Below are positions 1 to 12,088 of a stretch of 64,000 bases of DNA, piece after piece; the first letter of the stretch is position 1, and every line of letters starts with the position of its first letter. The stretch lies in contig CP136069.1 in NCBI GenBank assembly GCA_032622095.1, positions 12,632,450 to 12,696,449 of the forward strand, written 5' to 3'. The stretch is from Siphonodentalium dalli (taxonomy: Eukaryota; Mollusca; Scaphopoda; Gadilida; Siphonodentaliidae). A model generated the notes under the pieces. It was not told the origin of the DNA, ran no database searches, and saw only the letters and a program-made list of their open reading frames with translations. Both the position numbers and the translations under genes were made by a program.

Positions 1-982
1 TTTGGGTACAGTATCCCTTTAAGGATGCTGCTTTTCTACCAGTTTTTTATACATATTCTTGTCTTTTATGGTGTGCACCATACATGGTACGGGTGCACAT
101 TTTTATGAAACTTATTGAAGATGGTATTTTCTAGGGTCAATTTTATATATATACGACATGGCCAAGATATAGACTTTTTCTATTTTTTACAAATATAGAT
201 TAATTAAAGCCAATTTAATTTTCAAGTCACGTATTATTTTGTTATAGTGCCTTGATATACGGTTTTAATAACAATCTTTGACTTACAATATGATTAAAAT
301 ACTATAATTCATCAACATTTGAAACGTCTGTGAAGGTGCCCATAGAGTAATAGAAAATAGCTGACATCATGTAAACATTTCCCCCGTTTCGCTCCCAGAA
401 TGCAACATAATTCAAGCTAAGATATAGATAGAGTTATTCCCCTTCCATTGAAAATAATAGACTTTGCAGTACAGTCCATATGAAACTTAACCACAGAAAA
501 CACGTCGGTACCTCCAAAAAAAATAACATGCTCACAGTTATTCGGATAAGTTTTGGATCTTCCTCTTTCCAATGATATATAATACAGCATATGTGTTATA
601 TAATGTGATATGTGTTATATAATGTGATCTGGGGGTTCGAAAATTAAGTGGTCCTTTAAGAGCATTATCAAGTTTGTTCCAAACTGAACATTAGAATGAT
701 GTCACAGATTTTAAAGCTTGCTCTGACGTATATCTAAATGTGACATTCACATCGATGCATGGCCATTTCGTCAAGAAATGAGAATTTGTTCACGCTCAAT
801 GAATTAATCACAAGCAATGGACATTTATACTGAGTCCGTGTCTCAATATATATACGCCATATATGGTCGCAGATGCACTGTCGGTGGAGGTGCATTGTAC
901 TGTTCTAATAGAATAGCATATCCGGTTTGTGTCAATATTCGAACCGATACGCTTCCCAAACGCTCGATGAAAGAGCTTCCCT
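1..982. other. AT-rich DNA, no gene recognised
   Basis: No convincing coding or repeat structure is seen apart from a short direct repeat of a 'gtgttatataatgtgat' unit near 590-628. The two overlapping short frames around 808-1089 lie on opposite strands and the downstream part reads into a MITE, so they are not called as genes. Confidence 0.5.
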
Positions 983-1398
983 TTAAAGGTATTCAATCCC
1001 ATCAGACGCTCCTAAATTACTATTTCTTTGGCTTCGGGGGTAAAAAATATTTGATTCGAGTCGAGAAACCCACCCATCTAAGCTCATAGTGATCAGATAT
1101 CGATTTTTGAAATCTATTATTTTTCACCACCCATAATTTTTGGAGGCTCAGTAAAAGTCGCCGAGCAGACGGTCTCGAACCAAATTGCGGATGAAGATGG
1201 ATAATCTAAAATTGTGTCAGATATTTGACAAACCGGCAAAATTTCGTTGAGCAAAATGATAAATAACAGGTTTTGGGCAATTTTATACTATAGTTGATTG
1301 TGTTTAGCCTTATTTTGGGCAATTTGTTGTTGTTGTTATTATTGGAATCTGATGATATTGGGACGTATGTACCATCGAATCGGATTGAGTACCTTTAA
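983..1398. mobile_element. TTAA-flanked MITE, AGGTACTCAATC family, copy 1
   Basis: The element is bounded by TTAA at 983-986 and 1395-1398. Its left end reads AGGTATTCAATCC and its right end is the inverted form GGATTGAGTACCT. Related sequence recurs at 6262-6741 and 8255-8662, and fragments lie near 5340-5540, 19684-19715 and 33365-33430. TTAA duplication with short inverted ends is the habit of piggyBac-like non-autonomous elements (family knowledge). No transposase frame is present. Confidence 0.75.
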
Positions 1399-2014
1399 CA
1401 CAATAATAGTTTGACAAACCACATGTCGTACATGATGACGACGACTGACATACGATAACAATGATCCAGTTTGCCGCTCAACCAATGTCGTGTCAAGTTC
1501 GGAATATAAGCTATGGGAGAACCAGAGAGTCAAGCAAAATAGAAGTAGCGGTTGAATTTCTACCGATGTACTAGAGAGCCTAAAATAAACAATTGCATAT
1601 AGGAGTTGCAGAAAATCTCTGTGGTACAGATTTTAGAAAGCTGTGGTTCGCTGGGCATTTTAATAATGGGGTTTTCCGGTTGTGACAATTCGCAGTAGGT
1701 CGCTATTTGCGGACGTCTATTTGCGGAAGTCCCCGAATTCGCGGAGGTCCCCTAACATTGTCGAAATATGTTGATTTTAATTATGGAACTGGTGCGTATA
1801 TGTCAATTGATACGTATTTTAAACAAATAACGACACGACCATCACAATGGTGGTTTGTTCTATCAATCATATCATAATCATCATCATCATTATCATTATC
1901 ATCATAATACGGAAAAAGTCTTGCGACTTTTCGTCCCAATAACATTCTTTGCAATGCTTGTTTACAAATATATGTATCGTCATTCGATATTTACTTGTGA
2001 GTCACTTGAACATA
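1399..2014. other. Unassigned AT-rich DNA
   Basis: No gene recognised. It contains a short GC-richer patch near 1684-1755 with 'atttgcggac / attcgcggag' type repeats, and a CAT-rich microsatellite near 1868-1905 (hence a His/Tyr-rich chance frame). Confidence 0.4.
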
Positions 2015-3592
2015 TTACTTGTCGTCGAACTCGTATTTTATATAATAGAAGAATGAGTCTATGTATATTTTGAATTGATCGAGTGTTGGAGCCTCAACAC
2101 ACAGGTATTAGGCACAATTTTTTTTTTATTTAATAAAAATCTCGGAAAGGTATCTACATGTATCTCATTTTTGATAGAGGTCAGCATTTTTCTCTACAAA
2201 AGCAACATTTTATTTTGTATTGATCTGTAATTGCAGCACTATGTGACCAAAATAAATCATAATTTTCAAAAAAGTTTGGTTCGCCGTCGTATCTGAGATT
2301 AGTGAACATAGAAAAACATTTAAAGTTGATAAATCAAATTTATTTGGTTGGTACCCGAAACGTCCGTCCAATGAAAAATAAAAAAATCAAACAATCCAAC
2401 CCCTAAATCACCGAAATATATCCTCTAATCATCAAACGAAATAGCCCTCGATTTTAATAACGATTTTTGTCTTTTTTTCCGGTCAGTTATACATGATTCT
2501 TTTCGCGGGAGGCCATTTTTAAAGTGGGAAACAAACTCGAGAAACGCTGCAGTAAATGACTCCAAAATAAAATAATTTTACATCGATAAAAAATAATGTT
2601 TTATCTAATTCCTTATCTAGTGGGTATTATATATCCACTAGATAAATTTTTGTCATTAATAATGCCGGATATCAATTAAAAGAGAGATATTAAAATTAAT
2701 TTAATAAAGTTCAAGTTAGTTTCGCTTTCAGTTTTTCAAAATGGCCTCCCGCGAAAAGAATTCTGTAAAACTGACGAAAAAAAAGGGACATAAGTCGTTA
2801 TTAAACTCGATGTATGTTGAGTACCACCCTCAAATAAGCTGTACTTCGTGAAACAACGTATGTTTGACAATAGGGCTATTTAGTTTGATGATAATAGAAT
2901 AGATTACGGTGATTTAGGGGTTGGATTATTTGATTTTTAGATTTTTCATTGGACGGACGTTTCGGGTACCAAAAAATAAATTTCAATGACAACTTCGAAT
3001 GATTTTCTATGCTCACTTGTTTACGACGTACGACGGAAAGCTAAACTTTAACAAAAAATCTGATTACTTGGGCACATAATGCTAGAATTCCAGATCAATT
3101 TGATAACAAAATTAGCTTTTGTGAGGATGATTTTTGACCTCCTATTTTCACTATCAGCCTTGATACTTACCTTTATATATTTTTATTAATTTGTTTGTGT
3201 GTGCCTAATACCTGTGCCTCAACAGCCAAGTCTGGCAGAGAGTTCCAGCTATTTACCACCCCTGCGTGAAGAAATATTTTCCTATATGGCCATCTGTAGC
3301 TTTTTATTATGTCCTCTTGTTCTCCCTGATGAATGTCTTTCTAATAGGTCACAGGCATTGATATTGTAATGACCATTCAACAGTAAGATATACCTCGATT
3401 AGATCTCCTCTAAATATTCGACATTTTAAAGACATAAGATTGAGTCTTATCATTCGGTCTCGGTAGCATAGAGTTTTGATTTGACGAACTAGTTTCGTTG
3501 CTTTTCTTTGTATTTCTCTAACACAATGCTTTGATATTTGTGATGTGGGCTCCATGCAGAGTTACACTATTCGATGATAGGATGACCATGCT
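2015..3592 (-). pseudogene. Non-LTR retrotransposon reverse-transcriptase 3' end, split by a foldback element
   Basis: Read on the minus strand, 3592 to 3217 encodes a degraded tail of a non-LTR (CR1/jockey-like) reverse transcriptase. Recognisable pieces are a 'HHKYQSIVLEK' stretch, 'IQRKATKLVRQIK', 'RLNLMSLKCRIFRGDLIEVY' and a final 'WNSLPDLAVEA'. The tail continues after the 1117-bp insertion at 2100-3216 with 'APTLDQFKIYIDSFFYYI' and stops at 2015-2017 (TAA). Skipping the insertion and one copy of its 8-bp duplication keeps the frame exactly. Upstream of about 3592 the similarity stops, so the copy is 5'-truncated, and frame changes occur near 3540. It is a dead retrotransposon copy, not a host gene. 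Confidence 0.75.
2092..3224. mobile_element. 1117-bp foldback DNA transposon with 8-bp target duplication
   Basis: Element proper is 2100-3216. Terminal inverted repeats begin CACAGGTATTAGGCACA, and much of both arms pairs. For example the CCCGAAACGTCCGTCCAATG region near 2355 pairs with its complement near 2950, and the GGCCATTTT region near 2511 pairs with 2741. The flanks carry a perfect 8-bp duplication, CCTCAACA, at 2092-2099 and 3217-3224. The 8-bp size fits hAT-type transposition (inference). No transposase is encoded. Near the centre (2618-2645) is a further small palindrome, 'tatctagtgg...ccactagata'. Confidence 0.85.
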
Positions 3593-3618
3593 TATGTAGA
3601 GCGATTAGAAAGTGTCGA

Positions 3619-4780
3619 TGTCTAAGTTCGTGAAAGTTCTGTTGAATATGCCAATGATTTGAGAATCTTTATTGTTTTAGGATACTGCAGGAAGGCTAAT
3701 CTGGCCGTGTCAAATTGAGCTATAGCGATGGGATTTCTCGCAGGACAACACATTTCGGGTTTTCGTGGGGTGTGTATTCGCTGGATGTCTTATAGTTGCA
3801 GTATGTAACTATTATGACCGCTATTATTGCTTTCGATGTTTTGGTATGAACAATGGCTCGGCCATGCACTCTTGGCGGGAATACAATGCCTCCAATTTTT
3901 GATTCCCGTTTAGAAGCTTTCTGGTGTGGTGAATGAGAAACCTGCAGTAATAAGCCGTATTGTTTTGTCAAAATTTGAACAATTAGTTGTTTTAACGGAA
4001 TTCTGAGGCGGTGAATTCATGTAACCAATATATTTTATATTATAAATTATATTTATGGCTAATAATATGATCTTGAGGGCGTTACCATTTATATTTATGG
4101 GTTTCTTGTTTCATTAACGCCACCGGTGTATACTGTGGACCAAATTATAAAATCTCATGGTCCTATGTAGGTTTTATAAATAGATTGGGTCGCTTTAAAA
4201 GCTGTAGTGATATCCCGAATGCGGTTATTTTGGGACGCGTTAAAGCTTGTACTGCGACCCCGAGTTCGGTAAAAGCTGTAGTTGGAATGTCCAAGTTCGT
4301 GAAAGTTCTATTGACTATGCCGATTATTTGAGAAGCTTTATTGTTTTAGGATATTTTTGAAAGGTTAATCTGGCCGTGTCAAATTGAGCTATAGCGTTGG
4401 GATATCTCGCAGGACAACACATTTCGGGTTTTCGTGGGGTGTGTATTCGCTGGATGTCTTATAGTTGCAGTATGTAACCATTATGACCGCGTTAATAGCT
4501 TTCGACGTTTAGGTATGAACAATGGCTGGGCCATGCACTCTTGGCGGGAACACAATACCTCCGATTTTTGATCCGCATTTAGAAGCTTTCTGGTGTGGTG
4601 AATGAGAAAACTGCAGTAATAAGCCGTAGTTTTTTGTAATAATTTGAAGGATTAGTTGTTTTAACGGAATTCTGAGGCGGTGCATTCATGTAACCAACAA
4701 TATATTTTATATTATAATTTATATTTATGGCTAAAAATATGATCTTGGTGGCGTTACCATTTATGACTATGGTTTTCTTG
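3619..4780. repeat. Tandem duplication, about 669-bp period
   Basis: The sequence 3619-4116 is repeated at 4288-4780 with high similarity, starting GT(C/T)(C/T)AAGTTCGTGAAAG and ending in GGCGTTACCATTTAT. A piece of the same unit's end recurs at about 8104-8160. The frames seen on the minus strand (3720-3971, 4579-4806) follow this repeat and differ between copies, so they are not called as genes. Confidence 0.8.
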
Positions 4781-5778
4781 TTACGCCATGTGAAGGTGTT
4801 TTTCACTAGTCATAGGAGTTATGGGCGAAATATGATTAGAAAGGTACTTGGATATTTTGGTACTCGAACCATATGCTTAAAAAAGTACTTGGGTATTTTC
4901 GTACTTCGTATACTCGTTCTATTTCAGAATGAGCATCAGCGATTCTGTCGCGATGTATATTCATATATCGCTTCGTAGTTATTTCGGCGGGCGTCTCTCG
5001 GGACATGCTTTATTGAACCATGTCTTGTTAGCTGCATGGTAAGAAGAGCACGCCAAGTAATTGGAACGGGAATTCGCGCGGTAACCCCCATCACATGCAC
5101 TGCGCATGGTGTGTTTCTATTGTTCTTTAACCTGTTTTGTTGCATTGTTATTTGAACATCTTTCATTGTTTTTTACGTGACATAAATCGGAATGCTATCT
5201 ACTGTTATACTGCATGCTTGGGAATTGAGGGTGGTATAAGAAATTTAATTCGCACATGAACCCTTCGAGCTCTTTGTTTATATCGGTGTTTAACACTGCA
5301 TGTTATTTAAAGATGCATAATCCGAATTAACACTCGCAAATTTCTATTTCTTTGATTTAGGGAGTAAAAATATTTGATTCAAGTCGAGGAACAGGTTTTG
5401 GGAAATTTGATACTATAGTTGACTGTGGTTAGCAATTATAGTTTTGGGCAATTAATCAATTCTGATAACTGAAGCGGCATTTAAAAATGTTGTTGGAATC
5501 TGATGATATGCGGACCAGCAAATCGGATTGAGTAACTTTAACCAATTACCACGTTACTCATTCGTGCTGTTTGTAAATATTGACTTTTAATTTCTTTGTA
5601 AACGATATATTTCTAAGCTATGAATAGAGAGGTTATTAAGGAAAGTTCCAAACTAACCTTCACATTGTTTAACATACAAGGTGGCCTTATTCTAAACATC
5701 ATTTTTATATCTGTGTACGGAACATATATCAGAACGCTATGTGAATTGAAGAATGTTCAGAAATAACCCTCAACCGGG
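4781..5778. other. Unassigned DNA with fragments of neighbouring repeats
   Basis: No gene recognised. A 'gtgattagaaaagtactcgg' type stretch near 4830-4930 is related to 7310-7400 and 7500-7565. About 5340-5540 is a degraded fragment of the AGGTACTCAATC TTAA family, with right end 'ggattgagtaactttaa'. Confidence 0.45.
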
Positions 5779-6203
5779 CATATTTTAATTAGTCCTCATT
5801 GGACCATATTTTAATTAGTCCTCATTGGACCATATTTTAATTAGTCCTCATTGGACCATATTTTAATTAGTCCTCATTGGACCATATTTTAATTAGTCCT
5901 CATTGGACCATATTTTAATTAGTCCTCATTGGACCATATTTTAATTAGTCCTCATTGGACCATATTTTAATTAGTCCTCATTGGACCATATTTTAATTAG
6001 TCCTCATTGGACCATATTTTAATTAGTCCTCATTGGACCATATTTTAATTAGTCCTCATTGGACCATATTTTAATTAGTCCTCATTGGACCATATTTTAA
6101 TTAGTCCTCATTGGACCATATTTTAATTAGTCCTCATTGGACCATATTTTAATTAGTCCTCATTGGACCATATTTTAATTAGTCCTCATTGGACCATATT
6201 TTA
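5779..6203. repeat. 26-bp tandem array, about 16 near-identical copies
   Basis: The unit is ccatattttaattagtcctc plus attgga (26 bp), repeated with almost no variation. The array continues in degenerate form at about 6760-7215, on the far side of a TTAA MITE. Near-identity of the left part against heavy decay on the right suggests recent expansion of the left part (inference). Confidence 0.95.
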
Positions 6204-6257
6204 ATATGACCCTCATGGACTATGTTTTATTTAACACCAATGCCATGGGTCCGTGGT

Positions 6258-6745
6258 TTAAAGGTACTCAACCCGATAAAACTCCTCTCAATTACTATTT
6301 CAATGGCTTCGGGGGTCAAAAATATTTGATTCGAGTCGAGGAAGTCACCCATCAAAGCTCAGATTTGTTAGATATCGATTTTAGAAATCTATTATTTTTC
6401 ATTATCGGGAATTCTTTCTGGCCCAGAAGACAATCAAAAATTCGTTATTATTACCCACTTGATTATAGAGTTATCCATCCTTGTCTGTTTGAATAGAATT
6501 TTGGCGTAAAATCTCGAGCAGGTTACCAAATTGACGGCAGTTATCAGTACTCATCTCGAGAACATAAGAATTTTCAAAAGTCAATATCTAATAACTCTGA
6601 GCTTTGTTTGATGGGTTCCTCGACTCGAATCAAATATTTTTTACCCCCAAAGCCAAAGAAATAGTAATATAGGACCCTCTGATCGGATTGTTGTTGTTGG
6701 AATCTGTTGAGATGGGGACCCTCTTTACGGGTTGAGTACCTTTAA
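6258..6745. mobile_element. TTAA-flanked MITE, AGGTACTCAATC family, copy 2
   Basis: TTAA flanks lie at 6258-6261 and 6742-6745. The ends are AGGTACTCAACCC and its inverted form GGGTTGAGTACCT. The inner arms pair over the 'ggcttcgggggtcaaaaata' / 'tattttttacccccaaagcc' segments. It sits inside the 26-bp-type array, dividing its regular and degenerate parts. Confidence 0.75.
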
Positions 6746-6759
6746 CCACAACACTGATG

Positions 6760-7215
6760 GCACCATATTTTTATTTAATTAACCCTCACAATGGGACCAT
6801 TTTTTAAATTTAATTAACTCCCATATATGCATATATATGTACCATATTTTAATTGACCTTAAAGGAACCATATTTCAATTAACCCCCATGGGTCCATATT
6901 TTTATTAACCCTTTTGGGACCATATTTTGATTAACCCTGATCAGTTATGGGATCATATTTTAATTAACAATCAAGGTACAATTTTAAATAAGCATCATGG
7001 GAACATATTTGTATTAACCTTCATTGGACCATATTTTAATTAACCCTCATCGGGCGATATTTTGTTTAACCCTCATGTGACCATATTTTAATTTACCCTC
7101 ATCGGACTATATTTTAATTGACCGTCTCTGGTGTGACCATATTTCAATTAGCCCTGATGGAACCAAACCTGTATTTTAATTAACCCTCATGGGAGGCCAT
7201 ATTTTCATATCAGGA
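6760..7215. repeat. Degenerate continuation of the 26-bp array
   Basis: Irregular copies of 'accatattttaattaaccctcatggg', about 15 of them with indels, clearly related to the regular array at 5779-6203 but older-looking. Confidence 0.75.
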
Positions 7216-8250
7216 GAGCATTACATGAGGCCATTCTTAGACCATCATTACGCCCTCTTATTGTGTATATTGGTAAGTATATCTAACCCTGTCGTAGGAG
7301 GTGATGGACTAAATGTGATTAAAACGTACTCGGTGTTTGCGTAATTGGATGTAGTAAATGTGATTAGAAAAGTATTCGGTGTTTGCGTTCGATTGAACCA
7401 TGTAATGGAGATCGACAATTTTGTCTAGTTTGTTATTCTGCATGCTATTTCATGCACTGTTCAGACCACTCTTTCGAATGAAATTAGAACAGGTATTTGC
7501 GGACTTGTATGGACTAAATGTGATTAGAAAAGTACTCGGTATTTGCGTACTTGAACCATGTAACGAAGAACGATATATAGCTTTTGGTCTGATTACCATT
7601 CTGCATGTTACGTCATGCACTATTCATACCTCTATTTCAATAGAAATTAGAACACATAACAAAGAACATATACATGCCAGCCGAAAACAATTAAAATATA
7701 AGAGAACCGAGAAACCGACAGTTTGGTGTATTTGCGCAAGCTGGCAGCGCGTCAACACAATGATGTGTCAATCGACAAGGCGGTCGACAATTTTTTGGCA
7801 ATGGGTTTGTGGTTATCGGTGTATCAATGGTCGTTGCATTTGTTCATTGTTTGGCGATGAACATTTCAACCAATTGGAACGTATGCGCCCTTTATGAACA
7901 CATATCATATGATATGGTATGGTGTTTAAATATTTGAAATTAAACTTTAATTCATCACGTCCGATTTTTAAAATGTGTTCACATCCTTACTAACCAAGTG
8001 CAGTATTAACACATACAAAAAAAAATCTCATATAATCAATTACATGGGCGTTACCTATATTTTTCACAATCACTACATTAAGGCTGCCATATATCGTATA
8101 TATGCCTAATAATATGATATTGAGGGCGTTACCATTTCTGACCATGGTTTTCTTGTTTCGTATATATGTGTGACTGCTGAGTATGTTTTACGAGAGAACG
8201 ACTCGACTGTATTCTATCTGCTTCTCTGGCACATATATAGTAGAGCGAGA
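7216..8250. other. Unassigned DNA with a short direct repeat
   Basis: 'actaaatgtgattagaaaag' followed by 'tactcggt(g/a)tttgcgt' occurs near 7300-7400 and again at 7510-7565. A 158-codon frame (7421-7897, plus) crosses this repeat and has no recognisable domain. A second frame near 7735-7860 gives a short protein-like stretch 'DVSIDKAVDNFLAMGLWLSV' before a stop. Neither is supported as a gene. Confidence 0.4.
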
Positions 8251-8254
8251 TCTA

Positions 8255-8666
8255 CTAAGGCTTCGGGGGTAAAAACATATTTGATTCGAGTCGAGGAACC
8301 TACCCATCAACGCTCAGAGTGATCAGATTTCGATATTTGAAGTTTGTTATTTCTATTGTTTGTGGTCCGTCAAAAGGATGGTCTCGGTCAAAATTGCAGG
8401 TGAAGATAGAGAACTCTAAAATCAAGTGGTTAGTATTACCAATTGATTTTAGAGTTATCCATCTTCATCCGCAATTTGTCCGTTTGACCACGTGATTCTG
8501 GGACAATTATTAGTACACATCTCGAGAAATAACAAACTTCAAAAATCATTATCTGATCACTCCGAGCTTTGATGGGTGTGTTCCTCGACTCGAATCAAAT
8601 ATTTTTTACCCCCGAAGCCAAAGAAATAGTAATTTAGTAGCGTCTGATCAGATTGAGTACCTTTAA
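8255..8666. mobile_element. AGGTACTCAATC-family foldback, copy 3, left end missing
   Basis: The arms 'ggcttcgggggtaaaaacat' (from 8259) and 'atattttttacccccgaagc' (about 8600-8623) face each other across a spacer. The right end GATTGAGTACCT is followed by TTAA at 8663-8666. The left terminal ~35 bp is absent. Confidence 0.7.
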
Positions 8667-9005
8667 TAATAATTGAAAAGTATTCCCGAATAAACAACAT
8701 TTGTAACAGACAGATATTATGTAAAACATACACCGTATTTTAAGCTAATATGTAACGGAGCATAAACGCTCTTTATCATGCACATATGCGGATTTTGTCT
8801 TTTCTGGATCCTAATCGCGTTTGTGGAAGTTTATGGAGTTCTCATGTGATTGCCATCATATTATCGGACATATATACAACAAGACAGTCAATGACTGTGT
8901 GGTCGCTCACCAGACTGCAAAGACTGATAAGACTGGGACTCTGGAGACCACAACAATCAGAACTTTTCATAATCACTTTAAAAGAAGTAGATATCTAAAG
9001 AGTTA
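8667..9005. other. Unassigned DNA
   Basis: Two overlapping plus-strand frames (8786-8998 and 8821-9006) share the same DNA and show no domain. Nothing else is seen. Confidence 0.35.
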
Positions 9006-9007
9006 AA

Positions 9008-10020
9008 TCTAAAACAAAAAAATTGGAATTATGTCCCTGGCCCCGCCCACATTTGACCCAGTGACCTGATTTGAACAAATATGAACCCCAGTCACCCAAG
9101 GATCCTTCATACCAAATATGAACCCATATAGCCTGATGGTATTTGAGAAGAAGTCACTTTAAGAATACTATGGAGGGAAAGAGTTATGGCCCTGGCTTCG
9201 CAACTATTTCAAGTGAACTCATTTGAACAAATCTGAATGTGAGTCACCTAGGGAACATCCACACCAAATATGAAACCATTCGGTCTTATTGTTCTGAAGA
9301 TGTTTAAAAGAATTACTATGGTGGGAAAGAGTTATGTCCCTGGCTTCGCAACTATTTGACCCAGTGACCGCATTTGAACTAATCTGAATGAGAATCACCT
9401 AGGGAACATCCACACCAAATATGAACCCATTTGGTCTTATGGTTCCAGAGGAGAAGATGTTCAAATAATTGTTGTCGGACGGATGGACGGACAGACGATG
9501 GACGGACGAGGAGTGATGACTATAGCTCCATCGGAGCACGGGTAGGGTGGCTGTTAGTAATTAAATCTCTTATCTCCGCCCCTATTTGAACAAACGTGAA
9601 TCCCCATCTATGAGATCCATTCATTTGGTAATTTCAGACATTAGATTTTAAGAGTTGAACTGAACTGATTTTCCTAAAATGACCCCAAATCTGAAAAAAT
9701 CTAAACCCCAGTCACCGAAGGACCATCCATACCAAACATAATCTAAATAGTCCAGATGGTTCTTGAGAAGAAATTGTTTTAAGAATTACTATGGAAGGAA
9801 AGAGTTATGGCCCTGACTTCTCACCTATTTGACCTGATGAACTCATTTGAACAAATCTGAATGTGAGTCACCTGGGGGACACCCACACCTAAATATATAA
9901 ACCCATTTGGTCTTTAATATGTATCTGGAGAAGAAAACAATTGATGGACGGATAGAGACATAATGACAGATGGATGGATGGGAGAACAGTCTGACATAGA
10001 GACTAACAAATTCAATCCAA
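9008..10020. repeat. Dispersed repeat of ~150-bp tandem units ending in a 'gacggacgga' tract
   Basis: Three units in 9008-9480 each carry 'gagttatg(t/g)ccctggc', 'gtgac(c)…atttgaac' and 'cacaccaaatatgaaccca'. Two more lie in 9640-9930. Each block ends in a 'gatggacggacagac' microsatellite (9478-9516; 9940-9985). The same style of repeat recurs at 24370, 25500, 45820 and 61880. Non-coding. Confidence 0.7.
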
Positions 10021-10098
10021 TATACCCCCCCCCCCCCCAAGTTTTCTTTGCAAAATCAGGGTATAATGAGTTCAGCATAATTAAGGTTCTGTGTGTAT

Positions 10099-10395
10099 CG
10101 TGGCCATATTGGATTCATCAAGCCCTCCGTTCCGCGGTTTGAGTGCTATAATTATGTCAAAGTTCTGGAGGTGCATTCATATATTGAACATTAGATTATT
10201 CATGATTCCATATATGGCACTTTTGAATATTCATGATTCAATATATATATGAAATTCATGAATATTCAAAATTTCCATATATGGAATCATGAATAATCAT
10301 ATGTTCAATATATGGAATGCACTTCCAGAACTATGACGTGTAGTACTTAAACCGCCGAACGGGGGCTGGATGACTCCAATATGGCCACGACTCAG
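10099..10395. mobile_element. Foldback element, ends CGTGGCCATATTGGA
   Basis: The ends CGTGGCCATATTGGA (about 10099) and TCCAATATGGCCACG (to about 10392) are inverted. The interior 10173-10318 is a long A+T palindrome in which 'gattattcatgattccatat' pairs with 'atatggaatcatgaataatc'. No clear target-site duplication was seen. Confidence 0.65.
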
Positions 10396-10666
10396 CGATC
10401 TCGCTTATTGAACCAAATCGGTTGAGGGCATCTAAAACCTACATTAAAAATTGCTACGATAAACTCGTATCTAGTGTTTTCGTGACAATTAGAGTGCATG
10501 GGCTATCTGATATCAACTGTGTGTTGATACTATATATATCCACCAATAGGACCAACAGGTTGTGCTTCAAACATTTCCTAGGACCACATGCAAGCCAAAA
10601 AGTTTCAGCTGATTGCGCACAGGGGTCGGCGAACATTTTTTGTATTATATATATTTTTTTTAATTA
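10396..10666. other. Unassigned DNA
   Basis: Opposing short frames only; no recognisable feature. Confidence 0.3.
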
Positions 10667-11182
10667 TTAAAGGTGGATTTTCTCTTTGTAAACATGTATT
10701 ATATAGTTACCGGGGTATAAAATATTAGATCTGAATCGAAGACTCCTGTCCGGAAATGCTTCTATCGATTAATATTAATTTTATTTCGAATATTTTCTGG
10801 TCTAAAAAGGTGTGTTTGTTCAGCTAACGAACAATATTGGTTACTGTTAACAGAGACCAGAAATTATATTGTGCAATTTTGTCACAAATAAACGTTAATT
10901 ATACTCATTATCGCTTATATATGTGGAACAAAACAGTACAAACAACCAATCTGTGACATTTGACATTCGTTGCGTAGCCCAGTGCTCTATATCGCAATAC
11001 GGTCTCATCCGAATGGTCGGTTCTAAAAATAGTAACATAAATGGGCCCGATTTAATATTCGAAATAAAATCAATATTAATTGATAGAAGCTTTTCCGGAC
11101 ATAGGTCTTCAGTTCATATCTATTATTTTATACCCACGCAACTATTTAAAAAATTTTATTTAAAGAGATAATCCATCTTTAA
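10667..11182. mobile_element. TTAA-flanked foldback, ends AGGTGGATT / AATCCATCT
   Basis: TTAA at 10667-10670 and 11179-11182. The inner arms pair, for example 'atcgattaatattaatttta' near 10764 with 'aaaatcaatattaattgata' near 11068. A fragment of the same family lies at about 60350-60420. The plus-strand frame 10923-11171 follows the right arm and is not a gene. Confidence 0.7.
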
Positions 11183-11311
11183 ATAATATAATATAATTTG
11201 TTAAAGATGTTCCCGGACCCATGTGTGATTGCGTCATTTTGTTCCACCCGTTTGTGAGACACGCCCATTGCACCTGCAGTTATGTGCGCGTCTGCGAACG
11301 CCGCTGGACAT

Positions 11312-11508
11312 TACAGTAATGCCCAAAGTAATTGATCACTTAACCACAGCAGAATTATGGGTAATTTTTCAGGATTTAGTCGGAAATATGGCTTGTTGCC
11401 ATTCATCAGAAAGCTCTCGGCGAATATGGAAATATGGCTTGTGAAATATGGCTTGTGAAATATGGCTTGTTAATATTTCACAACCAATTACTTTTGGGCA
11501 TTACTGTA
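11312..11508. mobile_element. P2 MITE (TA-flanked, CAGTAATGCCC ends), rearranged copy
   Basis: Both termini are intact (TA CAGTAATGCCC at 11312 and GGGCATTACTG TA to 11508). The left arm is standard, but the right arm is replaced by three short repeats of 'gaaatatggcttgt'. TA duplication with CAGT ends suggests Tc1/mariner-type mobilisation (inference). Confidence 0.8.
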
Positions 11509-11626
11509 CCAAGAAAGGGACAAGATAAATAATAACACTATTTATTAACAAACTAACTATATGATAACTAATAACATTTGTTTAAATCACTGAACAATAC
11601 TCAGTGTTAAATCAGCCACAACATTG

Positions 11627-12049
11627 TTAACCCTTTACCCAACAAAACGGCCAAAAACGCCCAAATAAAGCTTCAACAGCCTAAAATATCTTCGGTCTGT
11701 CTCAATAACACCATACAAATATGGATATCATTGGAACCGGTTCATTTATCACATTGTGATGGTTACAGTTATGCCCTGTGCCAATGCATTCTCTTATATA
11801 TGCGAGTCGACCATAGGTCGCCTCGCATATATAAGAGAATGCATTGGCCTAAAAAAAATCTTTTTTAACACTTTTTACCATTTTTTCTTACAATTTTTAT
11901 AATATTTTTCTACATTCTTTGACAATTTTATCATTTTTAATATGTGTTAAGCCAATGCATTCTCTTATGTATGCGAGGCGACCCATGGTCTACTCGCATA
12001 TATAAGAGAATGCATTGGCACAGGGCCGTTCTGTCGGGTAAAGGGTTAA
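11627..12049. mobile_element. P1 MITE (TTAA, CCCTTTACCCAACA ends), full copy
   Basis: TTAA at 11627-11630 and 12046-12049. The ends are CCCTTTACCCAACA and its inverse (TGTCGGGTAAAGGG). It contains two ~67-bp hairpins built on CCAATGCATTCTCTTATATA, at about 11784-11850 and 11952-12019, separated by an A+T spacer. It lies 155 bp beyond the hydrolase stop codon. Confidence 0.9.
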
Positions 12050-12088
12050 AGCAATGGTTTTAAACCACAGGTTGTCCTTTTTTTTTTG

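Noticed and set aside
7421-7897. 158-codon plus frame
   Set aside because: Crosses a direct repeat, has no domain, and another frame in the same DNA looks equally protein-like for a short stretch.
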